DNA from: Phycisphaerae bacterium
GTDB taxonomy: Bacteria > Planctomycetota > Phycisphaerae > Sedimentisphaerales > Anaerobacaceae
Direction of reading: 5' to 3'
Assembly: GCA_030601745.1 (NCBI GenBank)
Contig: JAUWBI010000010.1
Location: forward strand, 1 to 56,595
DNA length: 56,595 nucleotides
Shown: in pieces, positions 1-7,585 of the stretch
How positions within the stretch are numbered: position 1 is the first letter of the stretch
Layout: the number at the start of each line of letters is the position of its first letter
Program-made: the position numbers and the translations under genes
The notes under the pieces: model-generated
What the model saw: the letters and a program-made list of their open reading frames with translations, nothing else
Told to the model about the DNA's origin: nothing
The model's database searches: none

Positions 1-1530
1 GGCGACGAGGGCGACTGGCTGGTGTGGAGAATCGGCGCTGAGCCGGCTACACTGAATCCGGTCACGAGTAAAGACCTTTACGCACTGTGGATTGCCTCCG
101 GGAATATTTTTGAAAGTCTTTTAGAATATGACTACGATGAAGTCGAACTCAAACCTCTGTTGGCTGAAAGCTATGAGGTTTCCTCTGATGGTCTGGAAAT
201 GACTTTTCGGCTGCGGAAAGACATACATTTTTCTGACGGGGTGCCAATAACTACCGACGATGTCATCTTTAGCTATGAGACAATAATGAATCCTGATGTG
301 GACGCGCATAATCTGGCCAACTATTATTACCCTATTAAAGAAGTGATTCGGCTGGACAAACATAGGGGGAAGTTTGTTTTTCGTGAGCTGTATTTCAAGG
401 GCCCTGAGATGAGTGGGCTTATGCCGATAGTGCCGAAGCATATTTACGAATTTTCCGATGCTGCGGAATTCAATAAGCGTCGTTCTGAGCCAGTGGGCAG
501 CGGGCCTTATGTTTTTGAGAAATGGGACGTTGGGCGTGAAATTGTTCTGCGACGAAATGAAAACTATTGGGGCCGAAAGCCGAAGCTGGAAAAAATTATT
601 TTCCGGGTGATTACCAATGAGGTAGCGGCACTGCAGGCCCTGCGTTCGCACCAGGTGGATTTTATGGTGCCGACTGCGGAACAATTTGTTGAGCTGCCGG
701 AGGAAGAGGAATTTGTCAAGGAATTCGAGTGTCTTTCATATTGGAATCCGGGAGTGGGTTATTCGTACATAGGTTGGAACCAGAATACTGCGTTTTTTGG
801 TGACCGCCGGGTGCGACTGGCTATGACGCATCTTGTGGACCGGGAAACAATTATCAAGTATCTCTATAAAAGTCTTGGGCGCATCGTGACGGGGCCGTTT
901 TATGTTTTAGGTAAACAGTATGATTCGAGTATTGAGCCGTGGCCGTACAACCCTGAGCGTGCCAAACAATTACTCGATGAGGCCGGCTGGCGTGATACCG
1001 ATGGAGACGGAATGCGGGATAAGGGAGGAGTGCCGTTTAGATTCAAGTTTATGATAGTTAGTGGTTATCTTATAGGGGAACAAATAGCCAAGTTGTTAAA
1101 AGATGAGATGGCAAAAGCAGGGATAGATTTGATTCCGGACCCTTATGAGTGGTCGGTTTTTGAAGAGCGGCTTAATACGAGGTCATTTGATGCTACGATG
1201 TTAGCATGGGGCGGGACAGTGCTGACGGACCCATATCAGATATGGCATTCATCGCAGATTAAAGGGCGCGGCTCCAATCTGGTCGGGTTTGACCACCCGG
1301 AAGCGGATGCGATTATCGAAGAGGCCCGAAGGACTCTGGATGAGAGTGCACGTAACAGGCTGTATCACCGTTTCCATCGGATTTTACATGAGGAGCAACC
1401 TTATACGTTTTTTCGGGCCAGGCCGTCACTGCGTTTTCTGGATAAGCGTTTTAAGAACGTCAAGATTCATGAGCTGGGGCTTAATCCATTAGAATGGTAT
1501 GTACCTAAGGACCAGCAAAGGTACAAATGA
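1..1530 (+). CDS. Peptide ABC transporter substrate-binding protein (family 5), 5' end cut by window
   Basis: Extracytoplasmic solute-binding protein that would deliver peptides or oligosaccharides to the permeases encoded just downstream. The reading frame is open to base 1 (GDEGDWLVWRIGAEP...), so the signal peptide and true start lie outside the window; the internal GTG at 22 is not the start. About 509 residues remain. They have the family-5 layout: an N-terminal RIGAEPATLNPVTSKD segment, the LAESYEVSSDGLEMTFRLR hallmark near residue 60, the FSDGVPITTDDVIFSYE stretch, a GSGPY motif, and a C-terminal lobe with YNPERAKQLLDEAGW. Family members bind di- or oligopeptides or sugars, and the ligand cannot be told from sequence. 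Four transporter genes follow on the same strand, so this is the first visible gene of an Opp/Dpp-type operon. Family assignment is sure; substrate unknown. Confidence 0.93.
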   Translation, partial: GDEGDWLVWRIGAEPATLNPVTSKDLYALWIASGNIFESLLEYDYDEVELKPLLAESYEVSSDGLEMTFRLRKDIHFSDGVPITTDDVIFSYETIMNPDVDAHNLANYYYPIKEVIRLDKHRGKFVFRELYFKGPEMSGLMPIVPKHIYEFSDAAEFNKRRSEPVGSGPYVFEKWDVGREIVLRRNENYWGRKPKLEKIIFRVITNEVAALQALRSHQVDFMVPTAEQFVELPEEEEFVKEFECLSYWNPGVGYSYIGWNQNTAFFGDRRVRLAMTHLVDRETIIKYLYKSLGRIVTGPFYVLGKQYDSSIEPWPYNPERAKQLLDEAGWRDTDGDGMRDKGGVPFRFKFMIVSGYLIGEQIAKLLKDEMAKAGIDLIPDPYEWSVFEERLNTRSFDATMLAWGGTVLTDPYQIWHSSQIKGRGSNLVGFDHPEADAIIEEARRTLDESARNRLYHRFHRILHEEQPYTFFRARPSLRFLDKRFKNVKIHELGLNPLEWYVPKDQQRYK

Positions 1531-1561
1531 GTTCGTAGTTCGTAGTTCATAGTTCGTAGTT
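1531..1561. repeat. Short tandem repeat, about 4.4 units of GTTCGTA
   Basis: Directly after the stop codon of the binding-protein gene the 7-base unit GTTCGTA is repeated four times (third unit GTTCATA), followed by GTT. It fills most of the spacer before the permease start and contains no gene. Similar simple-sequence spacers occur at 14450-14513 and 42641-42676. Confidence 0.8.
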
Positions 1562-1578
1562 GTATTGGAAGTTTGTAG

Positions 1579-2577
1579 GTGTCAACTTACATAGTAAGAC
1601 GGTTGTTGTTGATGATTCCGACGCTGCTGGGGATAACCGTAATGGTTTTTGCCATCAGTCGGATTGCGCCCGGCGACCCGCTGAGCCAGGGTATAGGGCC
1701 TGAGGGGCAGTTGGACGCTGAGCGGGCGGCGGATGTTCGTAAGGCGCAAATGAAGCTTCACGGATTGGATAAGCCGCTGTATGTTCAGTATGGGATTTGG
1801 TTGGAGCGGGTAGTTCGTTTTGATTTTGGGGATTCAATTAAGCATCATCGGCCGGTTATCGAACTTATCAAAGAGAGATTGCCCATTACGCTGACGCTAA
1901 ATTTAATTGCTTTTGTAATTATCTATGTTGTATCGCTGCCGTTGGGTGTTTTAGCGGCGGTGAGGCATAAGCAATTCTTCGACCGCGCCAGCTCAGTGGC
2001 CCTTTTTATGCTGTGGTCGCTGCCGAGTATGTTGGTTGGTCAGATGCTGATAGGTTATTTTTGCGGGCCGACGTTTAAGAATTGGTTTCCGCCGGCGGGG
2101 CTTAGCAGCAATTACGCTGACCAGCTGCCTTTTTTCCCGTGGCTGGGCGATAGACTTTGGCACCTGGTTTTGCCGGTGTTTTGTCTGACATACGCGGGTT
2201 TTGCGTATCTTACCAAGCAGGTCAGGGCGGGAATGCTGGATAATCTGCGGGCCGATTATGTAAGGACCGCTCGTGCGAAGGGGCTGTCGAACTGGGTCGT
2301 GATATTCAGGCATGCATTTCGCAATAGCGTGATTCCGGTGATTACGATAATGGCTACCCTGCTGCCTATGATGCTTGGAGGGTCGGTAATTATTGAGCGG
2401 ATATTCAGTGTTCCCGGTATGGGGCTGCTGGCGTTTGAAGCGGTTACGACCCGTGATTATAACGTGGTTATGGCTGTGGCGACCATCGGAGGATTGATGA
2501 ATTTAGTTGGTCTTTTGTTAGCCGATATTGCTTATGCCATCGCTGACCCAAGGATAAGTTTTGAAAGTTCCGTGTAG
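1579..2577 (+). CDS. ABC transporter permease, DppB/OppB type
   Basis: Inner-membrane permease subunit of the peptide-type importer, 332 residues, the usual length for this family. It begins with GTG at 1579 and opens STYIVRRLLLMIPTLLGIT, a typical first membrane helix. A periplasmic loop (DPLSQGIGPEG... to LYVQYGIWLERVVRFDFGDS) precedes five further helices. The cytoplasmic EAA loop that contacts the ATPase is visible near residue 225 as YVRTARAKGLSNWVVIFRHA followed by RNSVIPV. The gene lies between the binding protein and the second permease and ends 6 bases before the next start, so it is cotranscribed. Family known with confidence; substrate not determinable. Confidence 0.95.
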   Translation: MSTYIVRRLLLMIPTLLGITVMVFAISRIAPGDPLSQGIGPEGQLDAERAADVRKAQMKLHGLDKPLYVQYGIWLERVVRFDFGDSIKHHRPVIELIKERLPITLTLNLIAFVIIYVVSLPLGVLAAVRHKQFFDRASSVALFMLWSLPSMLVGQMLIGYFCGPTFKNWFPPAGLSSNYADQLPFFPWLGDRLWHLVLPVFCLTYAGFAYLTKQVRAGMLDNLRADYVRTARAKGLSNWVVIFRHAFRNSVIPVITIMATLLPMMLGGSVIIERIFSVPGMGLLAFEAVTTRDYNVVMAVATIGGLMNLVGLLLADIAYAIADPRISFESSV

Positions 2578-2583
2578 GAAGTT

Positions 2584-3786
2584 ATGAGTAAACAGGTGCG
2601 GGAAAAAGCGAGTTGGGGGGTGTCTTACGGCGAGCTGGTCTGGCGAGAGTTTATCAAAAGCCGGCTTAGTGTTGCCAGCCTGATATTTGTTGTGTTTCTG
2701 TTTTTGTTGGCTATTTTTGCACCGTTCCTTGCAAATGACAAGCCGTTTGTGATTCGTCTTGACAGCCAGTTGCATTTTCCTATTTTTAGAAACCTGCGGC
2801 CCAATGATTATTGTGTTTTCCTTGCGGCGATTGTTGGAATTGTTCAGCTGCTGCTAATCCGGCGTAATCGCAGGCGGATTGACCCCTCTATCCGTGGGGC
2901 GGTGCTGTGGCGTCAGATATGTATCAGTAGCTCAGTAATTTTCATAGGAGGTATACTGGCATTTGTTTTTGTACCCCGGCGGCTTGATGCTACCGATTAC
3001 AAAGCGCTGGTTGCTTCGGGCAAAGCGGCCGATGCGATTTTTGCTCCGATACCCTATGGTTACGGTCGTACCGACCTTCCGGTGCGTGAACAGCCGCCCA
3101 GTCGCCAGCATTGGCTGGGGACCGATGATGTCGGGTCGGATGTTTTATGCAGGCTGATTCATGGCAGCAGGATATCGCTTTCCGTGGGGTTTGTGGCGGT
3201 TGGGATATCAAGTGTTATCGGTATCTTTATCGGGGCGATTCTGGGATATTTCGGGGGCAAGGTGGATTTTGTCGGGATGCGGATTGTGGAGATAATGATG
3301 GCAATTCCGACGTTCTTTCTTATTATCACAATTGTGGCGTTTTTCGAGCGAAGCCTTTTAAATATTATGATAATTATCGGCATTACCAGTTGGACGGGAG
3401 ACGCACGCTTTATCCGCGCGGAGTTTTTCAAGTTGCGAAAGCAGGATTTCGTTCAGGCAGCAGTGTCCCTCGGATTGCCGCTGCGCAGCATTCTTTTCCG
3501 GCATATGCTGCCGAATGGTATTGCTCCGGTGCTGGTGAACGCTACGTTTGGTATTGCCGGCGCTATATTTATAGAGGCGGCCCTTAGTTTTCTCGGTTTT
3601 GGTGTCGCGCCTCCAACGCCGAGCTGGGGACAGATGCTCAGCTTGGGTGTTGGTACTACGGGCAGGTTTCTCTGGTGGCTGAGTCTGTTTCCGGGACTGG
3701 CGATCTTTTTTACCGTGATGGCGTACAATCTGGTTGGTGAGGCCTTGCGGGATGCGATTGACCCGCGATTGAGGAAAGCGGTATGA
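2584..3786 (+). CDS. ABC transporter permease, DppC/OppC type, with an enlarged N-terminal region
   Basis: Second membrane subunit of the importer, 400 residues, about 100 longer than a typical DppC. The extra length lies between the first helix ([23 protein letters not shown], about residues 30-52) and the conserved core beginning [20 protein letters not shown]. The inserted part holds two more hydrophobic segments (around [16 protein letters not shown] and [16 protein letters not shown]), so the N-terminal half may form an additional hairpin. The EAA loop is present near residue 295 ([20 protein letters not shown]). The end of the gene overlaps the start of the ATPase gene by the four bases ATGA, showing translational coupling. 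OppC-type proteins of some planctomycetes and other bacteria carry such expanded loops; the function of the extra part is unknown. Confidence 0.94.
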   Translation: MSKQVREKASWGVSYGELVWREFIKSRLSVASLIFVVFLFLLAIFAPFLANDKPFVIRLDSQLHFPIFRNLRPNDYCVFLAAIVGIVQLLLIRRNRRRIDPSIRGAVLWRQICISSSVIFIGGILAFVFVPRRLDATDYKALVASGKAADAIFAPIPYGYGRTDLPVREQPPSRQHWLGTDDVGSDVLCRLIHGSRISLSVGFVAVGISSVIGIFIGAILGYFGGKVDFVGMRIVEIMMAIPTFFLIITIVAFFERSLLNIMIIIGITSWTGDARFIRAEFFKLRKQDFVQAAVSLGLPLRSILFRHMLPNGIAPVLVNATFGIAGAIFIEAALSFLGFGVAPPTPSWGQMLSLGVGTTGRFLWWLSLFPGLAIFFTVMAYNLVGEALRDAIDPRLRKAV

Positions 3787-4835
3787 GCGAAGACGGCATT
3801 TTGTTGTCGATACAGGGGCTGAGTGTCAGCTTTTTTACGGATGAGGGCGTTGTAAAGGCGGTGCAGGATGTTGGCTTTTCGATAAAGAAAGGCCGAACGT
3901 TTGCGCTTGTCGGGGAGAGTGGGTGCGGTAAGAGTGTAACGGCACTTTCGATTATGCGGTTGGTTCCGGAGCCGCCGGGCAAAATCGTTGGGGGTGAAAT
4001 TGTTTTTGAGGGTCGAAATCTGCTGGCGTTGAGCGAGAAAGAGATACGGCGGGTTCGCGGAAATGAAGTTGCTATGATTTTTCAGGAGCCGATGACCAGT
4101 CTCAATCCGGTCTATACGGTGGGTGACCAGATTGTTGAGGCCATAAGGCTGCATCAGAAAAAAAGCACAAGCGAGGCGTGGGCGGATGCGGTCGAGATGC
4201 TGCGAAGGGTGGGCATTGCTGATTCGCAGCAGCGAGTGCGCGAATATCCGCATCAGATGTCCGGTGGGATGCAGCAGCGGGTTATGATAGCTATGGCGGT
4301 AAGCTGTGAGCCGGTACTATTGATTGCTGATGAGCCGACAACTGCTCTGGATGTAACGATTCAGGCACAGATACTGGATTTGTTAGACGAGTTGCAGAGG
4401 CAAAACGGGATGAGTATTTTGCTGATAACCCACGATTTGGGCGTTGTGGCTGAACGTGCTGAGGATGTTGCGGTGATGTATGCATCGCGAATAGTGGAAG
4501 TGGCCCAGCACCAATTTTCAGATAATATGGAGACCTCAAAAATTGGTGCTGGGCGGCTTTTTGCGGAGCCGCTTCATCCTTATACGCAGGGGCTGCTAAA
4601 ATCTTTACCGCGATTGGGTTTTTCAGGTAAGCGATTGCGGACAATTCCAGGGACAGTTCCTGAGCCGTTGCATTTTCCATCGGGGTGTAAGTTTCATCCT
4701 CGCTGTCCGATAGGTTGCGGAGACAGGCGGTGTCGGACGGTTGAGCCGAAGCTGAGAGAGGTTGAAGCCGGGCGATGCGTTGCCTGCTGGCTTGCACCAG
4801 GTTACGAAACCACCGAAGAATCTAAGGAATATTAA
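3783..4835 (+). CDS. ABC transporter ATP-binding protein, DppD/OppD type, with in-frame palindromic insertion
   Basis: Cytoplasmic ATPase powering the importer, 350 residues. Walker A is GESGCGKS near residue 43, the Q-loop is [12 protein letters not shown], the signature is SGGMQQR near residue 160, Walker B is [12 protein letters not shown], and the H-loop is ITHDLG. The C-terminal oligopeptide-transporter domain carries HPYTQGLL and the cysteine cluster [11 protein letters not shown]. The start ATG overlaps the stop of the preceding permease. Oddity: between the conserved VMYASRIVE and AEPLHPYT, where relatives have a short linker, the gene holds a perfect 16-bp inverted repeat (4503-4554) that encodes about 17 extra residues ([18 protein letters not shown]) without shifting the frame. 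All catalytic motifs lie outside the insertion, so activity is probably retained. Confidence 0.95.
   Translation: MSEDGILLSIQGLSVSFFTDEGVVKAVQDVGFSIKKGRTFALVGESGCGKSVTALSIMRLVPEPPGKIVGGEIVFEGRNLLALSEKEIRRVRGNEVAMIFQEPMTSLNPVYTVGDQIVEAIRLHQKKSTSEAWADAVEMLRRVGIADSQQRVREYPHQMSGGMQQRVMIAMAVSCEPVLLIADEPTTALDVTIQAQILDLLDELQRQNGMSILLITHDLGVVAERAEDVAVMYASRIVEVAQHQFSDNMETSKIGAGRLFAEPLHPYTQGLLKSLPRLGFSGKRLRTIPGTVPEPLHFPSGCKFHPRCPIGCGDRRCRTVEPKLREVEAGRCVACWLAPGYETTEESKEY
4503..4554. repeat. Palindromic element family A, copy 1, inside the OppD-type gene
   Basis: Left arm GCCCAGCACCAATTTT (4503-4518) and right arm AAAATTGGTGCTGGGC (4539-4554) are perfect reverse complements, separated by 20 bases. The left arm plus first loop bases match the second copy at 21846-21909 (CCAGCACYAATTTTCAG). 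The loop length is also 20 in both copies, while loop sequences differ. Confidence 0.88.
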
Positions 4836-4842
4836 TCAAAAG

Positions 4843-5889
4843 ATGGTGAGCGCAGACAATTATCTACTTGAGGTTGAGAATTTAAAGACCTATTTTCCGA
4901 TAAGGAAAGGTCTGCTTCGCCGGACTGTTGGTTACGTCAGGGCGGTTGACGGGATAAGTTTCGGTATCGAAAAGGGTCAGACGCTGGGTCTGGTCGGTGA
5001 GAGCGGCTGTGGGAAGACGACTGTTGCCAGGAGTATAGTTCGGCTGGTGCCGGCAACGGCAGGGCAGGTAGTTTTTGAACGGACGAATGTTTTGTCGGCT
5101 GACAGGGTCAAATTGCGTCAGCTTCGGCGGCAGATTAGTCTTATTTTTCAGGACCCGTACGGCTCGTTAAATCCGAGAATGACCGTTGGCAATGCCATTG
5201 GTGAGCCGTTGCTCGTCGCGGCGAAGGCTCGTCGTGCTGCGCAGACGCAGCAGGCTTTCGCAAGAAAGCAGGGGGGTGAGCCCAGCCCCTCCGAGGGGCG
5301 GGGTGAGCTGATTGAACGAGTTGCGGTATTGCTTTCAAAGGTGGGGCTGTCGCGTGACCATATAAACCGCTATCCACACGAGTTTTCTGGCGGGCAGCGG
5401 CAGCGAATCGGGGTAGCCAGGGCCTTGGCGCTGGGGCCGAAATTGGTTATTTGTGATGAGCCGGTCAGTGCTCTTGACGTTTCGATTCAATCGCAGATTT
5501 TGAATTTGCTGAAGGATTTGCAGGAGGAATTTGGGCTGACGTATTTGTTTATCGCCCATGATTTGGCTGTGGTGGAGTTTTTCTGCGATATTGTGGCGGT
5601 TATGTATATGGGCAGGATAGTGGAACAGGCCACCGCGGAAGGGCTGTATCGGAACCCTCTGCATCCATATACTCGTGCCCTTATGTCGGCAATTCCACAG
5701 GTCGAACCGTCGCTGCGTGGCAGCAGGAGGTCATCTTCCGGCGAAGTTCCGAGCGCTTTGAATCCGCCGGCTGGCTGTTCATTTGGCCCGAGATGCCCTC
5801 TGGCTGAGGGCGATTGTCTAAAACAGATGCCGGCATTGAAGGAAAGAAGCGATGATGAGGGGCATTTTGTTGCCTGTTGGAAAAGTTGA
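4843..5889 (+). CDS. ABC transporter ATP-binding protein, DppF/OppF type, with in-frame repeat insertion
   Basis: Second ATPase of the peptide-type importer, 348 residues from the ATG at 4843, seven bases after the preceding stop. A TTG at 4762 is in frame, but it lies within the preceding gene and gives an unrelated N-terminus, so ATG 4843 (MVSADNYLLEVENLKTYF) is preferred; AAGGA lies 14 bases upstream. Walker A GESGCGKTT, Q-loop LIFQDPYGSLNP, signature SGGQRQR, Walker B LVICDEPVSALD and the C-terminal HPYTRALMSAIP with CSFGPRCPLAEGDC are all present. Between the conserved IGEPLL and IERVAVLLSKVGL, where relatives have about 10-15 residues, this protein has about 40, including AFARKQGGEPSPSEGRGE, encoded by palindromic repeats at 5254-5304. 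The insertion sits in the helical subdomain between Q-loop and signature. Confidence 0.94.
   Translation: MVSADNYLLEVENLKTYFPIRKGLLRRTVGYVRAVDGISFGIEKGQTLGLVGESGCGKTTVARSIVRLVPATAGQVVFERTNVLSADRVKLRQLRRQISLIFQDPYGSLNPRMTVGNAIGEPLLVAAKARRAAQTQQAFARKQGGEPSPSEGRGELIERVAVLLSKVGLSRDHINRYPHEFSGGQRQRIGVARALALGPKLVICDEPVSALDVSIQSQILNLLKDLQEEFGLTYLFIAHDLAVVEFFCDIVAVMYMGRIVEQATAEGLYRNPLHPYTRALMSAIPQVEPSLRGSRRSSSGEVPSALNPPAGCSFGPRCPLAEGDCLKQMPALKERSDDEGHFVACWKS
5254..5304. repeat. Composite palindromic repeat (families D and C) inside the OppF-type gene
   Basis: GCTTTC-GCAA-GAAAGC (5254-5269) followed by AGGGGGG matches one side of family D (11558-11593). Immediately after it, 5281-5304 holds family C in the orientation CCCAGCCCCTC-C-GAGGGGCGGGG, flanked by GTGAG on both sides. 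The reading frame stays open across both. Confidence 0.8.
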
Positions 5890-5928
5890 AAAAAAACTCG
5901 ACTGGAGGTGTTAAATTTGTGATAATTA

Positions 5929-6330
5929 GTGGGAACTTTGTTTTTTGATTATGGAGAAGTAACGATTGATATGGACGAGCAAATTGGCGTGGAAATAACA
6001 GTAGAGGGGCCTGTTGCGGTAGTGGCTTTCAAGGCTACTTCAATAAGTGACGTGGAAGGAATAACTGCTGCTGCTAAACAGATAACGGAATTTATTGACG
6101 AGAATCATCCGAACAGAATAGTATTTGATTTTGAGCAGGTAAAATTTTTCTCCTCCCTGGTACTGGGGGTGCTTTTGAACATCCGTGCTAAACTGGAAAC
6201 GTATAACGGCGAAGTTGTGATTAGTGCAATAAATCCGCAATTGCACAGGGTTTTCAAGATAACCAATCTTGATAGTGTTTTTAGATTTTTCCCGGATAAG
6301 GAAAGTGCCGTCAGGGCGGTGGCTCCGTAA
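5929..6330 (+). CDS. STAS-domain protein (anti-sigma factor antagonist-like)
   Basis: Small cytoplasmic STAS-domain protein, 133 residues from GTG 5929. An alternative ATG at 5971 (MDEQIGVEITVEGPVAVV) has GGAGAAG 11 bases upstream and starts exactly at the domain, so it may be the true start; GGAGGTG at 5904-5910 fits neither start perfectly. The STAS core is seen in VAVVAFKATSISDVEGI, IVFDFEQVKFFSSLVLGVLL, a GEVVISAINPQLHRVFKITNL strand-helix unit and FRFFPDKESAVRAV. In SpoIIAA-type antagonists the motif reads DSSG with the second serine phosphorylated; here the aligned residues are SSLV, so the phospho-acceptor position is leucine. That suggests a role that is not switched by a SpoIIAB-type kinase. 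It sits alone between the transporter and the ACT protein. Confidence 0.85.
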   Translation: MGTLFFDYGEVTIDMDEQIGVEITVEGPVAVVAFKATSISDVEGITAAAKQITEFIDENHPNRIVFDFEQVKFFSSLVLGVLLNIRAKLETYNGEVVISAINPQLHRVFKITNLDSVFRFFPDKESAVRAVAP

Positions 6331-6343
6331 GACCAACGGCTGA

Positions 6344-6405
6344 CCCCGTTAGAAGCAAGTCGGATTCGGGGAGTACCGGGGCGGAGGTAGGGGCTTCTAA
6401 CGGGG
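6344..6405. repeat. Palindromic element family B, copy 1, intergenic
   Basis: Arms CCCCGTTAGAAGC (6344-6356) and GCTTCTAACGGGG (6393-6405) are perfect reverse complements with a 36-base G-rich loop. The arms match the copy inside the prepilin gene at 50552-50604. An outer imperfect inverted pair, CTCCGTAAG near 6323 and CTTACGGGG near 6409, encloses it and could help terminate transcription of the STAS gene, although no T-tract follows. Confidence 0.85.
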
Positions 6406-6461
6406 CTGACTTACGGGGTAAAACGCAGATTGGGTTGCATTTGATTGGAGAGGCTGAGGTT

Positions 6462-6914
6462 ATGTATATTGCGACACAATTCTCGATTTTTATGGTAAAT
6501 AAACCGGGCGTGTTGGCTCAGGTGCTCGGCGAATTTGCGCGGGTTAAGATTAATATCGTGGCAATGACAATGATGGATTCTGTGGAACACGGGGTTATGC
6601 GGGTAGTTTTTGCTGCGCGGGAGAGAGCGAAAGAGGTGCTATCAAAACTGAATATGCCCTACAATGAGACGGATGTTTTGTGCGTGACGCTGACCAATAA
6701 ATCCGGTGCGCTGGCGGCGGTGGCGGAGAGACTGGCTAAGAACCACATAAATATTTCGTACGCATATTGCACTGCAGGTGCGAAGGGCGGACGAACGACC
6801 GGTGTTTTAAAAGTCGCCGACGTGAAAAAAGCAATGAGGGTTCTCCAGCAAAATCATAAGAGGGATAGTAAGTCGCAACCGGTTGTCAGACGCTCACGGT
6901 CTTCGAGAAAATAG
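6462..6914 (+). CDS. Tandem ACT-domain protein
   Basis: A 150-residue protein built of two ACT domains, the small-molecule (usually amino-acid) binding fold of metabolic regulators. The ATG at 6462 is chosen because GGAGAGG lies 7 bases upstream and because the first ACT strand begins at once (YIATQFSIFMVNKPGVLAQVLGEFA). A TTG at 6435 is in frame but poorly placed. Repeat 1 covers about residues 3-70 with NKPGVLAQV and INIVAMTMMDS. Repeat 2 covers about 72-135 with NKSGALAAVAERLAKNHINI. The last 20 residues are strongly basic (KRDSKSQPVVRRSRSSRK). No catalytic domain is attached, so it is a stand-alone sensor, perhaps regulating an aminoacid-biosynthetic enzyme elsewhere. The ligand is not predictable. 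Confidence 0.9.
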   Translation: MYIATQFSIFMVNKPGVLAQVLGEFARVKINIVAMTMMDSVEHGVMRVVFAARERAKEVLSKLNMPYNETDVLCVTLTNKSGALAAVAERLAKNHINISYAYCTAGAKGGRTTGVLKVADVKKAMRVLQQNHKRDSKSQPVVRRSRSSRK

Positions 6915-7041
6915 TTGTTGCGTACAACGGCTGCCATAGTTTGTGGCGGGCAAATTCGCATCTCGTATTTTGTCTCTCGTATCTCGTAATGGATTTGCCT
7001 GGATGTTTTTTGGGTATGAGTTGAGTTTAGTACAAAAACAG

Positions 7042-7071
7042 TTGACATAAAAGTTGGTGGGCTGGTATATT
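7042..7071 (+). promoter_or_regulatory. Sigma70-type promoter for tRNA-Asp
   Basis: TTGACA at 7042-7047 and TATATT at 7066-7071 are separated by 18 bases, a near-consensus housekeeping promoter. The next gene downstream on this strand is the tRNA-Asp beginning 116 bases further on, which implies a 5' leader of about 110 bases. Confidence 0.75.
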
Positions 7072-7186
7072 ATGGTTTCCGGAACGACACCGGGCAACAA
7101 ACATCCGGGCAAGACACCGGAGTTGTCCGAAAAGAGGTTGGGTAATAAAGACGGGCAACGACACGGGGTTGTCTGATTGTGATTAC

Positions 7187-7260
7187 GGGGCCGTAGCTCA
7201 ATTGGTTAGAGCATCGGACTGTCGATCCGAAGGTTGAGGGTTCGAGTCCCTTCGGCCTCG
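7187..7260 (+). tRNA. tRNA-Asp (anticodon GTC)
   Basis: A complete cloverleaf can be folded: acceptor GGGGCCG (7187-7193) pairs with CGGCCTC (7253-7259) with one G-T pair; D stem GCTC/GAGC; anticodon stem TCGGA/TCCGA around the loop CTGTCGA with anticodon GTC at 7221-7223; T stem GAGGG/CCCTT with loop TTCGAGT. The discriminator is G and CCA is not encoded. A strong promoter lies upstream and a hairpin terminator directly downstream, so it is a single-gene transcript. An integrase relic lies immediately downstream on the opposite strand, which fits use of this tRNA as an integration site. Confidence 0.97.
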
Positions 7261-7270
7261 CTTAGTTAAG

Positions 7271-7303
7271 GGCTGGCAAGCGTTTACGCTTGTCGGCCTT
7301 TTT
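7271..7303 (+). terminator. Rho-independent terminator after tRNA-Asp
   Basis: Stem GGCTGGCAAGCG (7271-7282) pairs over 12 positions (two G-T) with CGCTTGTCGGCC (7287-7298) around the loop TTTA and is followed by TTTTT at 7299-7303. It lies 10 bases after the tRNA end. Confidence 0.92.
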
Positions 7304-7570
7304 CTTTGAACCCTCGAAAATTGGTACTGCAACAGATTTGCAACAGATTCTTGCCAGCGGTTTTAGCACTTGCTTGCCTTGCCCGGTCTACCAAATCATC
7401 CGCCACAGCCAGATAGAACTTGTGGGTTGTCTCAAATTTAGCATGGCCCGTGAGTGTCATCACATCATGCTCACTCATGCCTTGAGCAAACCAGTTTGGT
7501 CTGTATTCTTCTTCGGTGTAACCTCTATTGTCTTGGCTGCAAAATCGATTCGTAAGGCAATTTGTACGAT
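7284..7570 (-). pseudogene. Degraded tyrosine recombinase (phage integrase) C-terminal remnant
   Basis: On the minus strand 7284-7478 reads QGMSEHDVMTLTGHAKFETTHKFYLAVADDLVDRA. This is the end of a tyrosine recombinase catalytic domain, with the conserved LTGHA box and the nucleophilic tyrosine in THKFYLAV. Upstream, in a different frame, 7479-7570 reads ALRIDFAAKTIEVTPKKN, which resembles an earlier beta-strand region of the same domain. The RxxH box between them is missing, so the gene has suffered an internal deletion and frameshift. Its 3' end runs into the tRNA-Asp terminator, the arrangement expected of an element that integrated at the tRNA and then decayed. No second copy of the tRNA 3' end was found in the window. 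Confidence 0.72.
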
Positions 7571-7585
7571 GACGAACAGCCTTAT

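Noticed and set aside
4762..4842. Longer start (TTG) for the OppF-type ATPase
   Set aside because: It lies inside the preceding ATPase gene and encodes residues unrelated to the family; ATG 4843 starts right at the conserved N-terminus.
6344..6417. Hairpin after the STAS gene as an ordinary terminator
   Set aside because: The arms match the repeat inside the prepilin gene, the loop is 36 bases and no T-tract follows, so it is listed as a repeat, although it might still affect transcription.
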